From: Chromatocurvus sp046260765
GTDB taxonomy: Bacteria > Pseudomonadota > Gammaproteobacteria > Pseudomonadales > Halieaceae
DNA: 64,000 nucleotides
Reading direction: 5' to 3'
Assembly (NCBI GenBank): GCA_046260765.1
Contig: JBHEOO010000016.1
Span: 5,906-69,905, forward strand
The notes below the pieces were generated by a model. It had not been told where the DNA came from and did no database searches. It saw nothing but the letters and a program-made list of their open reading frames with translations. The stretch's first letter is position 1, and each line of letters opens with the position of its first letter. The translations under genes and the position numbers were made by a program. Shown piece after piece: positions 16,423 to 24,953 of the stretch.

Positions 16423-17778
16423 CTAAAGCCTTGAGAAGTCGTTGTATAACGCGAACACCATCAGACTGAGCACCAGAAAAAGTCCTACCTGGTAACCCAC
16501 CATCTGAACACGCTCCGGAACGGGACGCCCGGCAATCAGCTCCACCGTGTAATACAGCAGGTGCCCGCCGTCCAGCACCGGAATAGGCAGCAGATTGAGC
16601 ACACCAAGGCTGACGCTGAGCAGCGCAAGAAAACCGACGTAGGACTCCAGCCCCGACTTGGCTGAGGTGGACGCCACTTTAGCAATGGTTATGGGGCCGC
16701 TCAAGTTTTTTGGCGAGATAAGTCCCTGGAACATCTTCTTTATGGAGGTCAGCGTAAAGCCGATCATTTCGCCGGTGCGGTTAACACCCGCGGCCAGCGA
16801 CTCCAGGGGACCCCGGTCGAAGGTGCGCAGCATGCTCTCGGGCATTTCTGGCATTACCACTGCCATGCCGACACGGCCGAAGGCCTGCCCACTATCGTCG
16901 GTCATGCGTTCGGGAACCAGTGTTGTCGAACGCCTTACCCCGTCGCGTTCATAGCCCACACCGATCGACTCACCAGGCCGCTGCCGGACGTAATCCACCC
17001 AGTCTTCCCAACCCGGCATGGGATTGCCGTCGGCACTGACGACCAGGTCTCCGGGCTGAAGGCCCGCCCGTGCCGCAGGACCCCCGTCGACAATTTCACT
17101 GACTTTCGGCGGGACCTCCGGCAGGTACAGGCGCAAACCCAACGCCCGGTAGAGGTCCGGCTCGTCGGCACCGGACAACCATCTGTCCAGCATTGCCTGT
17201 GAGTCGTAAAGCATGTCGGAACCGGGATACTTGACCGTGAAGGAAATGGGACCTGAATCGCCAAGGCGATCGAGAAGCCGGAAGCTCAGCGCCTGCCGGG
17301 TTGGCGTCTTACGCCCGTCAACAGCAATGATTTCCTGACCTGGCTCGAGACCGGCCATGTCTGCAATGGAGGCCTCCTCGACCTGCCCGACCACGGGCGC
17401 GTAGCCGCTCTCGCCGGCCATGAACAGACCCCAGTAAACGACAATCGCGAGAAGGAAATTGGCCAGAGGTCCCGCTGCTACAATGGCGATCCGCGACAGC
17501 ACGGGTTTGCGGTTGAACGCCAGGTGCTGCTCATGTGCCGGCACCTCACCCTCACGCTCATCCAGCATCTTGACGTAGCCGCCCAGGGGTATTGCGGCGA
17601 TGACGTATTCTGTGCCCTGACGATCATGCCAGCGGGCGAGCGCGCGGCCAAAACCGATAGAGAAACGCAAAACCCTGACGCCGCAGCGGCGGGCAACCCA
17701 GAAATGGCCATACTCGTGGATAGCAACGAGAATGCCCAGCGTGCCGAGCATGACAAAAATGGTGTATAGCAGTTCCAT
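16423..17778 (-). CDS. rseP: RIP metalloprotease RseP
   Basis: 451 aa polytopic inner-membrane zinc protease. HEYGH at residues 21-25 is the active-site HExxH in the first membrane segment, and NLLPIPVLDGGHLLYY near the C-terminus carries the third metal ligand Asp. Two PDZ domains lie between (for example KVSEIVDGGPAARAGLQPGD). It makes the second, intramembrane cut of anti-sigma factor RseA in the sigma-E envelope stress response. Its ATG shares one base with the dxr stop (TGATG), indicating coupling, and bamA, its physiological client pathway, follows. Confidence 0.96.
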   Translation of the reverse strand: MELLYTIFVMLGTLGILVAIHEYGHFWVARRCGVRVLRFSIGFGRALARWHDRQGTEYVIAAIPLGGYVKMLDEREGEVPAHEQHLAFNRKPVLSRIAIVAAGPLANFLLAIVVYWGLFMAGESGYAPVVGQVEEASIADMAGLEPGQEIIAVDGRKTPTRQALSFRLLDRLGDSGPISFTVKYPGSDMLYDSQAMLDRWLSGADEPDLYRALGLRLYLPEVPPKVSEIVDGGPAARAGLQPGDLVVSADGNPMPGWEDWVDYVRQRPGESIGVGYERDGVRRSTTLVPERMTDDSGQAFGRVGMAVVMPEMPESMLRTFDRGPLESLAAGVNRTGEMIGFTLTSIKKMFQGLISPKNLSGPITIAKVASTSAKSGLESYVGFLALLSVSLGVLNLLPIPVLDGGHLLYYTVELIAGRPVPERVQMVGYQVGLFLVLSLMVFALYNDFSRL

Positions 17779-19067
17779 CAGCGATCCTGTGACGAAGACA
17801 TCGTTAGCGCCCTGCGGCCGCCATCCTGATTGCCCGGTGGATTGTCCGGTAGATTGCCCGGTGAATCGCCGAGCGGCCTGGCAAGCATTCTGGCGAGCAG
17901 TGCCCGGGCAGTATCGCGGGCCAGCGTATCGGCCTGTTCGACAATCGGCAGCGTGCTAGGTTCCACCAACGGCACCTGCTCGAGAGTCGCCTCGATCAAG
18001 CGGGGAATGTCTGTGAAGCCAAGCTGACCGTCGAGAAAACCGGCGACGGCTACCTCATTTGCCGCATTGCAGGAAACCATTGCCGTGCCGCCGGCGGCAA
18101 TTGCCTCGCGAGCGATACGCAGGCAGGGAAAACGCCCCTCGTCCGGCGCCTCGAAATCGAGCCTGGCCGCGTTAATCATGTCCAGCGGCGCTACACCTGC
18201 CATGATGCGCTCCGGCCACGCAAGGCCATAGGCAATCGGGGTGCGCATATCCGGGTTTCCGAGCTGGGCGAGCACAGAGCCATCCTGATACTGAACCATG
18301 GAGTGGATGATGCTTTGCGGGTGCACCACAATATCGACCTGGTCGGGACTTACGTCAAACAGCCAGCACGCCTCAGCCAGTTCCAGGCCCTTGTTCATGA
18401 GGCTGGCAGAATCCACCGAGATCTTGCGGCCCATGTCCCAGTTGGGGTGGGCGCAGGCCTGGTCCGGGCTGGCCTTCTGTATTGACGCCTCTGACCAGCT
18501 GCGAAATGGACCACCGGAAGCGGTAAGGAGTATGCGCTCGACACCCCGCAGGCCGGGGCGACCATCGGCGCTCACCGGCAAGCACTGAAAGATGGCATTG
18601 TGCTCACTGTCAATCGGCATCAGCAGCGCATTCGCCTCATGTACTGCAGACATGAACAGGGCGCCGGCCATCACCAGGGCTTCCTTGTTGGCCAGCAGCA
18701 CCCGTTTACCCGCCTGCGCGGCAGCCAGTGTTGGCGGCAACCCGGCGGAGCCCACGATCGCGGCCATGACAGCGTCGACATCGGCAGACTCGGCAACCTG
18801 CCGCAACCCCGCATCGCCATGCAGCACTTTCGTGACGTCGCTGTCTCGAAGGCGCCGCTCGAGTACTGCCGCAGCATCCGCGTCGGCCATGACAGCAAAA
18901 CGCGGCCGGAAGCGACAGCACTGCTCATAGAGTGCATCGACAGACGTGCTGGCCGTCAGGGCGTAAACACTGAATCGGTCGGGGTGTCGGGCGATGACAT
19001 CAAGCGTGCTGACGCCAATCGACCCGGTCGAGCCAAGAATTGTGATCTGCTGTAGTTTCAACGACAC
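17778..19067 (-). CDS. dxr: 1-deoxy-D-xylulose 5-phosphate reductoisomerase
   Basis: 429 aa from the GTG at 19067, one base after the cdsA stop; a TTG at 19061 is an alternative and the ORF back to 19151 is an extension into cdsA. ILGSTGSIGVSTLDVIARH is the NADPH-binding start, LANKEALVMAG and TASGGPFR are the substrate loop region, and SVDSASLMNKGLELAEA contains the metal-binding segment. It commits DXP to MEP in isoprenoid synthesis. The C-terminus is extended by a short Pro/Gly/Asn-rich tail encoded by 12-bp tandem repeats at 17828-17863, unlike the ordered end of E. coli IspC. Confidence 0.96.
   Translation of the reverse strand: MSLKLQQITILGSTGSIGVSTLDVIARHPDRFSVYALTASTSVDALYEQCCRFRPRFAVMADADAAAVLERRLRDSDVTKVLHGDAGLRQVAESADVDAVMAAIVGSAGLPPTLAAAQAGKRVLLANKEALVMAGALFMSAVHEANALLMPIDSEHNAIFQCLPVSADGRPGLRGVERILLTASGGPFRSWSEASIQKASPDQACAHPNWDMGRKISVDSASLMNKGLELAEACWLFDVSPDQVDIVVHPQSIIHSMVQYQDGSVLAQLGNPDMRTPIAYGLAWPERIMAGVAPLDMINAARLDFEAPDEGRFPCLRIAREAIAAGGTAMVSCNAANEVAVAGFLDGQLGFTDIPRLIEATLEQVPLVEPSTLPIVEQADTLARDTARALLARMLARPLGDSPGNLPDNPPGNQDGGRRALTMSSSQDR
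17828..17863. repeat. 12-bp tandem repeat (three copies) inside the dxr 3' end
   Basis: GATTGCCCGGTG, GATTGTCCGGTA and GATTGCCCGGTG follow each other exactly (17828-17839, 17840-17851, 17852-17863), and a degenerate fourth copy (AATCGCCGAGCG) follows. Read on the minus strand they encode a four-residue period, DSPG-NLPD-NPPG-NQDG. The copies sit outside the conserved catalytic domain, so copy-number change would only alter the tail. Confidence 0.85.
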
Positions 19068-19068
19068 C

Positions 19069-19905
19069 TCAATACCCCGCAAGTAGCAGCGCCAGCGCAA
19101 ATGTGGGAGCGGCACCACACAGGCTGTCCAGTCTGTCGAGAAGGCCGCCATGCCCGGGCAGCAGTGAACTGCTGTCCTTGACCCCGCTCTCCCGCTTTAC
19201 CATGCTCACCGTAAGGTCGCCGAGCACCGATGTCAGCGCCGTTGCCAGCCCCACGGCGATCGCGGCGACCATGCCAATGTGATCAAACTGCGCCGGCAGG
19301 GTCGACCAGATGATGAGGGTGACGAGCACAACCGCGATCATTCCTCCCCAGAAGCCCTCCCAGGTCTTGGCCGGACTGACGGCCGGTGCCAGCTTGTGGC
19401 GGCCAAACCGCTTGCCGATAAAGTACGCACCGATGTCCGCCGTTGCGACAAGCAGCACCAGCGTCGCCATAAGCACACCGCCGCGCTGGAAGCTGAGCAG
19501 ATAAACAGCGGCCATCCATGCGGGAAGAAGCACCATCAGCCCCATCACCACCCGCATCGGGCGGCTACTCCAGAGTACGGCACTGCCGGGAAAAGAGCGC
19601 ACCCAGAGCAGCGCAAAACACCACCACAGGCAGGCGACTCCCAGCAATGGCTGTACATCCACTCGGCGCGGGCTGTCGCCGAGCGACAGATTGAGATAAA
19701 GAGCGCCGCAGCCAAGGACAACCAGCAGGACAAAGGCCGCTCGTGCCAGTGCGCTCTCCAGTCCCGCCAGCGGCGCCCACTCCCAGGCACCGAGGGCCAC
19801 GACCAGAACAAAGGTCAGCGCCAGGGTCGGGATGGAAAGAAACAGCACCCCGCCGAGAAAGGCAGCGGCCATGGCAACCGCCGTCAGGACCCGTTGTCTA
19901 AGCAT
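19069..19905 (-). CDS. cdsA: Phosphatidate cytidylyltransferase
   Basis: 278 aa from the ATG at 19905, overlapping the uppS stop by 8 nt; the reading frame continues upstream inside uppS but without a plausible start. About eight hydrophobic membrane segments. The CDP-diglyceride synthetase signature is complete near the C-terminus: SMVKRESGVKDSSSLLPGHG followed by GLLDRLDS, containing the metal-binding acidic residues. It makes CDP-diacylglycerol for all phospholipids. Part of the frr-uppS-cdsA-dxr block. Confidence 0.95.
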   Translation of the reverse strand: MLRQRVLTAVAMAAAFLGGVLFLSIPTLALTFVLVVALGAWEWAPLAGLESALARAAFVLLVVLGCGALYLNLSLGDSPRRVDVQPLLGVACLWWCFALLWVRSFPGSAVLWSSRPMRVVMGLMVLLPAWMAAVYLLSFQRGGVLMATLVLLVATADIGAYFIGKRFGRHKLAPAVSPAKTWEGFWGGMIAVVLVTLIIWSTLPAQFDHIGMVAAIAVGLATALTSVLGDLTVSMVKRESGVKDSSSLLPGHGGLLDRLDSLCGAAPTFALALLLAGY

Positions 19906-20659
19906 CGAGATCGCCACCGGCCACGAGCCCGTCGGGCTGACGTCTGCCGAAACGGCGTTCACGCTTGCCGTAATCCGCCAGTGCCCGCGCAAATTCCAGC
20001 TCGCCAAAGTCAGGCCAGAGGGTTGGCGTGAAATACAGCTCGCTGTAGGCCACATGCCATAGCAGGAAATTGCTGATGCGGGCATCACCGCCGGTACGGA
20101 TGCACAGGTCGGGCGGGGGCAGATCGCCGAGGCTGGTGGCGCGACCAAAGGACTCAACCGTGATATCACCGGGCGCCAGCCGACCGGCAACGACGTCCTG
20201 GGCCATGCGACGGGCTGTGTCTGCCAGATCCCATTGCCCGCCATAGTCGACGGCGATGACAACGGTTGCCGCCGTGTTGTGCTGGGTGCTGCGCTCCGCA
20301 TGCTCCATCAGCCGCTGCAGGCGCTCACTGAAGCGATAACGCTCACCCACGAAGCGAAGACACACCTCGTCGCGCTGCAGCTGTTTGACTTCCGTGCGCA
20401 AGTAGCGGGAGAGAAGCGCCAGCAGAGCGCGAACTTCCGGCCGGGGCCGCCCCCAGTTCTCACTGGAGAACGCGAACAGCGTGAGTATTTCAACGCCCTG
20501 ATCACGACAGGCCCGCATGACGTTGCGCACCGCCTCTACGCCAGCGCGATGCCCCGCGGAGCCAGGCAAGCCCTGCCGCTTCGCCCAGCGATTGTTGCCA
20601 TCCATGATGATGGCGACATGTCGTGGAATCGCTAGCGATGATTTCGGTTTACCGGACAT
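19898..20659 (-). CDS. uppS: (2E,6E)-farnesyl-diphosphate-specific ditrans,polycis-undecaprenyl-diphosphate synthase
   Basis: 253 aa. HVAIIMDGNNRWAKRQGL holds the catalytic Asp and the pyrophosphate loop, AFSSENWGRPRPEV is the flexible active-site loop, and DLCIRTGGDARISNFLLW with SELYFTP is the C-terminal UPP synthase signature. It makes the C55 lipid carrier for peptidoglycan and O-antigen. It follows frr by 11 nt and overlaps cdsA by 8 nt. The Shine-Dalgarno is weak, which fits translational coupling. Confidence 0.97.
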   Translation of the reverse strand: MSGKPKSSLAIPRHVAIIMDGNNRWAKRQGLPGSAGHRAGVEAVRNVMRACRDQGVEILTLFAFSSENWGRPRPEVRALLALLSRYLRTEVKQLQRDEVCLRFVGERYRFSERLQRLMEHAERSTQHNTAATVVIAVDYGGQWDLADTARRMAQDVVAGRLAPGDITVESFGRATSLGDLPPPDLCIRTGGDARISNFLLWHVAYSELYFTPTLWPDFGELEFARALADYGKRERRFGRRQPDGLVAGGDLDA

Positions 20660-20670
20660 AAGTCGCCGGT

Positions 20671-21228
20671 TCAGATTTCCATGAGGTCTGATTCTTTCTC
20701 AGCCAGAAGCGCATCCACCTTGCCGATGTAGGTATCGGTCAGTTTCTGCACGGCATCCTGGCCGCGGCGCTCATCATCCTCGCTGATATCCTTTTCCTTG
20801 AGCAGTTCCTTCAGCAGGTTCATTGCGTCGCGCCTTGCGTTGCGTATTGACACCCGCGCCGCCTCGGCCTCTGATCGCGCCTGCTTGATATAACCCTTGC
20901 GCGTCTCCTGCGTCAGCATTGGCATCGGAATGCGGATGACCTCGCCGGCGGTTGCCGGATTCAGCCCCAGATCGGACTTCATGATGGCACGCTCAACGTC
21001 AGGAATCATCGACCGGTCCCACACCGTCAGCGACAGCGTTCTGGCATCTTCGACATTGACATTGGCGACCTGGCTGAGTGGCGTCTCAGCACCGTAGTAA
21101 GACACCTTGATTCCATCCAGCAGGCTCGGGTGCGCCCGTCCTGTTCGGATCTTGTTGAAGTTATGCCCCAGTGCCTCGAGGCTTTTTTTCATCCTCTCGT
21201 CGGCATCGCTCTTGATATCCTTGATCAC
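20671..21228 (-). CDS. frr: Ribosome-recycling factor
   Basis: 185 aa, exactly the usual length. GTG start with AGGAG just upstream. RMKKSLEALGHNFNKIRTGRAHPSLL and the charged C-terminal helices (RRDAMNLLKELLKEKDIS, DAVQKLTDTYIGKVD) are characteristic. With EF-G it splits post-termination ribosomes. 33 nt separate it from pyrH, so both probably share a transcript. Confidence 0.97.
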   Translation of the reverse strand: MIKDIKSDADERMKKSLEALGHNFNKIRTGRAHPSLLDGIKVSYYGAETPLSQVANVNVEDARTLSLTVWDRSMIPDVERAIMKSDLGLNPATAGEVIRIPMPMLTQETRKGYIKQARSEAEAARVSIRNARRDAMNLLKELLKEKDISEDDERRGQDAVQKLTDTYIGKVDALLAEKESDLMEI

Positions 21229-21261
21229 GCTCTCCTGCTCCCTCTGGACTGTTCCAGCTTG

Positions 21262-21987
21262 TTACTCTATCAGCGTACCATCGTTGCCGCCGCGCACGAT
21301 ATTCAATAAGGCGCCGGTCTTGTTCATGCCGAAGACCCGCACCGGCATTCTGTGATCGCGACACAGGCAGATGGCCGTCAGGTCCATCACCTCAAGCTTT
21401 TTATCCAGCACCTCGTCGTAAGTGAGGCGCTGATATTTTTCGGCATCCGGCTGCTTCATCGGATCCGCCGAGTAGACACCGTCCACCTTGGTCGCCTTGA
21501 GAACAACCTCGGCCTCCACTTCGATACCGCGCAGGCAGGCAGACGAATCGGTGGTAAACAGCGGATTACCCGTGCCCGCGCAGAAAATCACCACATCGCC
21601 GTTGGACAGGGCGCGAATCGCCTTGCGCCGGTCGTAGTGGTCTACCACGCCGCTCATGGGGATGGATGACAGCACCTGCGTGGCGATATTCGAACGCTCC
21701 AGTGCATCGCGCAGAGCCAGGGCATTCATAACGGTTGCCAGCATGCCCATATGATCGCCGGTTACGCGGTCTAGACCCGCCGCCTGCAGCGCCGCGCCCC
21801 GGAACAGGTTGCCGCCGCCAACCACCAGACCCACCTGGACACCAATACCGACAAGCTGCCCTATTTCCAGCGCCAGCCTGTCGAGAATTTTCGGGTCGAT
21901 ACCGAACTTTTCACTACCCGTCAGGGCCTCACCGCTCAGCTTGAGCAGAATACGTTTGTATTTCTTTTCCGCCGTGCCCTGCACCAT
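21262..21987 (-). CDS. pyrH: UMP kinase
   Basis: 241 aa from the internal ATG at 21987, chosen because GGAGG lies 10 nt upstream inside the longer frame that begins at 22014; 241 aa equals the E. coli protein. YKRILLKLSGEALTG opens the amino-acid-kinase fold, GVQVGLVVGGGNLFRG is the phosphate loop and MLATVMNALALRDAL is the allosteric/UMP region. It phosphorylates UMP to UDP and in this class is inhibited by UTP and activated by GTP. The tsf terminator lies between tsf and this gene. Confidence 0.96.
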   Translation of the reverse strand: MVQGTAEKKYKRILLKLSGEALTGSEKFGIDPKILDRLALEIGQLVGIGVQVGLVVGGGNLFRGAALQAAGLDRVTGDHMGMLATVMNALALRDALERSNIATQVLSSIPMSGVVDHYDRRKAIRALSNGDVVIFCAGTGNPLFTTDSSACLRGIEVEAEVVLKATKVDGVYSADPMKQPDAEKYQRLTYDEVLDKKLEVMDLTAICLCRDHRMPVRVFGMNKTGALLNIVRGGNDGTLIE

Positions 21988-22088
21988 AAATCCATCGCCT
22001 CCGGAAAACTGCATATGTTACAGGACAATCCGGCACTGCCCTAGCGTCGCAACGCAGGCAATGCGTGCCAGCCTGTTCTTTTCGGGCC

Positions 22089-22112
22089 AAAAAAAACGGG
22101 GCTTCAGCCCCG
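22089..22112 (-). terminator. Intrinsic terminator after tsf
   Basis: On the minus strand a 6-bp GC stem (CGGGGC/GCCCCG, 22097-22112) with a 4-nt loop is followed by eight U residues (22096-22089). It begins about 20 nt after the tsf stop and separates the rpsB-tsf transcript from pyrH. Confidence 0.88.
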
Positions 22113-22132
22113 CTAATCACGTGTTTTGCTGA

Positions 22133-22990
22133 TCAGCCCTTGAGCTGGGCCGCCACCTCGGCAGCAAAGTCGACGCTCTCACGCTCAATGCCTTCACCGA
22201 CTTCAAAGCGGCAGAAGGACACCACGCCCGCGCCGGCCGCGGCCACTAGCTTACCCACGCTGGTGTCAGGGTCCTTGACGAAAGGCTGGTCCACAAGGCT
22301 GTTCTCGGCGAGAAACTTCTGGATTCGCCCACCGATCATTTTCTCGATGATTTCCACGGGCTTGCCGGACTCCATGGCCTGCGCCGTGTAGATTTCTTTC
22401 TCTTTGGCAATCACTTCTTCCGGCATATCGTCTGGAGAGACCACCTGCGGACTGACTGCCGCCACGTGCATGGCAACATCTCTCGCCAAATCCTGATCAC
22501 CCGCCTTGAGCTCAACCAGCACAGCGATTCGGCTGTTACCGTGCACGTAGGATCCGACAACCCCGTTATCTGCCGTCATGAGCCTGGCGCGACGCACCGT
22601 GATGTTCTCGCCGATTTTTTGCACCAGTGCCTCGCGCGCCTGCTCCAGCTCACCGGCCATGAGCTTTTCGACGTCGGTTTCACGTGCCCTGAAAGCAGCG
22701 TCGAGAACGCTGTTCACGAAGCCGAGAAAGCCTTCATCCCGGGCGACGAAATCGGTTTCGCTGTTGACTTCAAGCAACATGCCGTAGCTGCCGTCTTCCG
22801 CCACGCGCGCTGTGACAACGCCGTCTGCGGCCGTGCGACCCGCCTTCTTGGCGGCCTTCATGCCGCTGGACTTGCGCAATTCCTCAATCGCCTTGTCGAC
22901 GTCGCCATCGGCCGCCTTGAGCGCCTTCTTGCACTCCAGCAGTCCCAGCCCAGTGCGCTCGCGCAACTCCTTTACCAATGCTGCAGACAT
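22133..22990 (-). CDS. tsf: Translation elongation factor Ts
   Basis: 285 aa. The N-terminal UBA-like module (LVKELRERTGLGLLECKKAL) and the core motif NSETDFVARDEGFLGFVN, whose TDFV contacts EF-Tu, are clear. It exchanges nucleotide on EF-Tu. A strong AGGAGG lies 6 nt before the ATG. It follows rpsB by 97 nt, with an attenuator-like hairpin in between, and ends at a strong intrinsic terminator. Confidence 0.97.
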   Translation of the reverse strand: MSAALVKELRERTGLGLLECKKALKAADGDVDKAIEELRKSSGMKAAKKAGRTAADGVVTARVAEDGSYGMLLEVNSETDFVARDEGFLGFVNSVLDAAFRARETDVEKLMAGELEQAREALVQKIGENITVRRARLMTADNGVVGSYVHGNSRIAVLVELKAGDQDLARDVAMHVAAVSPQVVSPDDMPEEVIAKEKEIYTAQAMESGKPVEIIEKMIGGRIQKFLAENSLVDQPFVKDPDTSVGKLVAAAGAGVVSFCRFEVGEGIERESVDFAAEVAAQLKG

Positions 22991-23027
22991 GGATTACCTC
23001 CTGACATGCCCACCTCGGTGGGCAAAT

Positions 23028-23061
23028 AAAAAAAGTCGCGCGACACGCCTGGGCCGCGCGA
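23028..23061 (-). terminator. Attenuator-like hairpin between rpsB and tsf
   Basis: Minus strand: TCGCGCG (23061-23055), 12-nt loop, CGCGCGA (23042-23036), then a run of seven U (23034-23028). The stem is GC-rich but the loop is wide, so termination is likely partial, lowering tsf relative to rpsB. A second hairpin (GCCCACC/GGTGGGC) lies between it and the tsf Shine-Dalgarno. Confidence 0.6.
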
Positions 23062-23087
23062 TAACTCGTGGGGTACTTAGACTGGCC

Positions 23088-23846
23088 TCAGGCGTCTGCG
23101 GCAGTGTCCGCAGGGGCCGCTTCCTCGACGAACTCGTCGCCGGCGGATGGCGGCTGCTCACCACTTTCGCTGCGTCCTGCTATGCAGGCATCTGCTACCG
23201 TTGTCACGTAAAGTCGGACGGCGCGGATGGCGTCGTCATTGCCAGGGATCACATAATCGACACCATCCGGATTGCTGTTCGTGTCGACAATGCCGATCAC
23301 CGGAATACCCAGCTTATTGGCTTCGGTGATGGCGATGCGCTCATGATCAACGTCCACGACAAACAGGGCATCGGGAAGACCGCCCATGTCCTTGATGCCG
23401 CCAATGCTGCGCTCGAGCTTTTCCATTTCCCGCGTGCGCATGAGGGCTTCTTTCTTGGTCAGCTTGGCGAGCGTGCCATCGGCCTGCTGGGCCTCGAGAT
23501 CGCGCAGACGCTTGATGGAGGCGCGAATCGTCTTGTAGTTGGTCAACATGCCGCCGAGCCAGCGATGGCTGACGAAAGGCATACCGGCGCGCTCAGCCTG
23601 CTCCTTGATGATCTTGCCGGCGGCACGCTTGGTACCCACAAACAGAATCTTGTTCTTGGTGCCGGCCATGCGCTCGATCAGCTGAAGCGCCTCGTTGAAC
23701 GCGGGCACGGTGTGCTCAAGGTTGATGATGTGGATTTTGTTGCGGGCACCAAATATGTACTGGTCCATTTTCGGATTCCAGTAGCGGGTCTGGTGACCAA
23801 AGTGCGCACCCGCCTGCAGCAGTTCTCGCATGCTTATCTGTGACAT
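23088..23846 (-). CDS. rpsB: 30S ribosomal protein S2
   Basis: 252 aa from the ATG at 23846, with AAGG 8 nt upstream; the frame continues upstream without a credible start. SMRELLQAGAHFGHQTRYWN and the blocks RNKIHIINLEHTVPAF and DALFVVDVDHERIAI are S2 signatures. It binds the 30S head-body junction and recruits S1. The C-terminal tail is acidic (DEFVEEAAPADTAADA). First gene of the rpsB-tsf operon, transcribed divergently from map. Confidence 0.97.
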   Translation of the reverse strand: MSQISMRELLQAGAHFGHQTRYWNPKMDQYIFGARNKIHIINLEHTVPAFNEALQLIERMAGTKNKILFVGTKRAAGKIIKEQAERAGMPFVSHRWLGGMLTNYKTIRASIKRLRDLEAQQADGTLAKLTKKEALMRTREMEKLERSIGGIKDMGGLPDALFVVDVDHERIAITEANKLGIPVIGIVDTNSNPDGVDYVIPGNDDAIRAVRLYVTTVADACIAGRSESGEQPPSAGDEFVEEAAPADTAADA

Positions 23847-24171
23847 AATAATTACCTTGTATGGGTTAGTCCTCCGCACTGCCCCCGATCCAAACCAGTG
23901 TGTAGACGAGCCTCTATCTATACAGGCAATCGCCGGCACCGGCACCCTGAATCGGGTTGTGGCGTGCGTGTGTCGTTTACCCCGGGGCAGCAAGCCGCCT
24001 CGAGCGGGGCGCTTTATACCACAAGTCTGCGATGATAAGAAGCGCGAGGCGGCGTCATTTGCTGGCGACACTACAGATTGACCCCTGGGTTGCGTTACAC
24101 TTTGGCGCCTGTGTTGCAGGACAATCTCAACAGGCGCCTGCAGACATATCTCTCCAGCCATAAGGTCTGCC
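23847..24171. other. 325-bp divergent intergenic region between rpsB and map
   Basis: No gene is seen here. The rpsB side is a roughly 160-nt untranslated leader downstream of an extended -10 promoter, the length and position expected for S2-autoregulated leaders known in gammaproteobacteria; I could not confirm the conserved fold by eye. On the map side a TTGACC (24078-24083) and a TACACT (24096-24101) are present but spaced only 12 nt apart, so I do not call a map promoter. Confidence 0.5.
24013..24021 (-). promoter_or_regulatory. Extended -10 promoter of rpsB
   Basis: Minus-strand TGGTATAAA (24021-24013) is an extended -10 element. It is followed by a strikingly G/C-rich discriminator (GCGCCCCGC), the arrangement of ribosomal promoters that are repressed by ppGpp/DksA. 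The -35 region is weak, as allowed for extended -10 promoters. Confidence 0.55.
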
Positions 24172-24945
24172 ATGCCCGTCATTGCAAAATCCGCCGAGGA
24201 ACTCGACAAGATGCGCGTCGCGGGCGCGCTGGCAGCTGAGGTCCTGGAAATGATCAGACCGCAGGTACAGCGGGGCATCACCACGGGTGAACTCGACCAG
24301 ATCTGCCATCGGCACATTACGGAAGTGCAGCAGGCGGTACCCGCTCCGCTCAACTACCACGGCTTTCCACGTTCCATTTGCACGTCCATCAATGACGTGA
24401 TCTGCCACGGTATTCCGAGCGATACACGCAAGTTGAAGGACGGGGACATCATCAACATCGATGTCACCGTTATAAAGGATGGCTATCACGGCGATACCAG
24501 CATCATGGTTGGTGTCGGCGACACGCCACCCCACGCAGAACGCCTGATACGAATCACCCAGGAATGCCTTTACCGCGCCATCGATATTGTGCGCCCCGGA
24601 ACGACGCTCGGGGACATTGGCCACATCATTCAACAGCACGCAGAATCCAACTACTACTCTGTCGTCCGGGAATACTGCGGTCACGGCATCGGCAAGGTGT
24701 TTCACGAGGAGCCTCAGGTCCTGCATTACGGACGCAAGGGCGAGGGGCTGGTCCTCGAACCCGGAATGACATTCACCATAGAACCCATGATCAACGCCGG
24801 CCGACGGCATACCCGTCTCAACAAAAAGGATGGCTGGACGGTGACTACCCGGGACGGCCGGCTTTCGGCCCAGTGGGAGCACACGCTTGCGGTGACCGAC
24901 TCCGGCGTGGAAGTCCTGACCCGACGCAGTGACGAGCCGTTCTGA
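24172..24945 (+). CDS. map: Type I methionine aminopeptidase
   Basis: 257 aa, the usual short type I form. PLNYHGFPRSICTSINDVIC with the substrate-side His, DGDIINIDVTVIKDGYHGDT with two metal-binding Asp, and YCGHGIGKVFHEEP with the metal His complete the dinuclear site. It removes the initiator Met co-translationally. ATG preceded by AAGG at 6 nt. Placed divergently to rpsB and 8 nt upstream of glnD, as in E. coli and Pseudomonas. Confidence 0.97.
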   Translation: MPVIAKSAEELDKMRVAGALAAEVLEMIRPQVQRGITTGELDQICHRHITEVQQAVPAPLNYHGFPRSICTSINDVICHGIPSDTRKLKDGDIINIDVTVIKDGYHGDTSIMVGVGDTPPHAERLIRITQECLYRAIDIVRPGTTLGDIGHIIQQHAESNYYSVVREYCGHGIGKVFHEEPQVLHYGRKGEGLVLEPGMTFTIEPMINAGRRHTRLNKKDGWTVTTRDGRLSAQWEHTLAVTDSGVEVLTRRSDEPF

Positions 24946-24953
24946 GGCAGCGC

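Noticed and set aside
24078..24101. map promoter TTGACC / TACACT
   Set aside because: Spacing is 12 nt, too short for a sigma-70 promoter.
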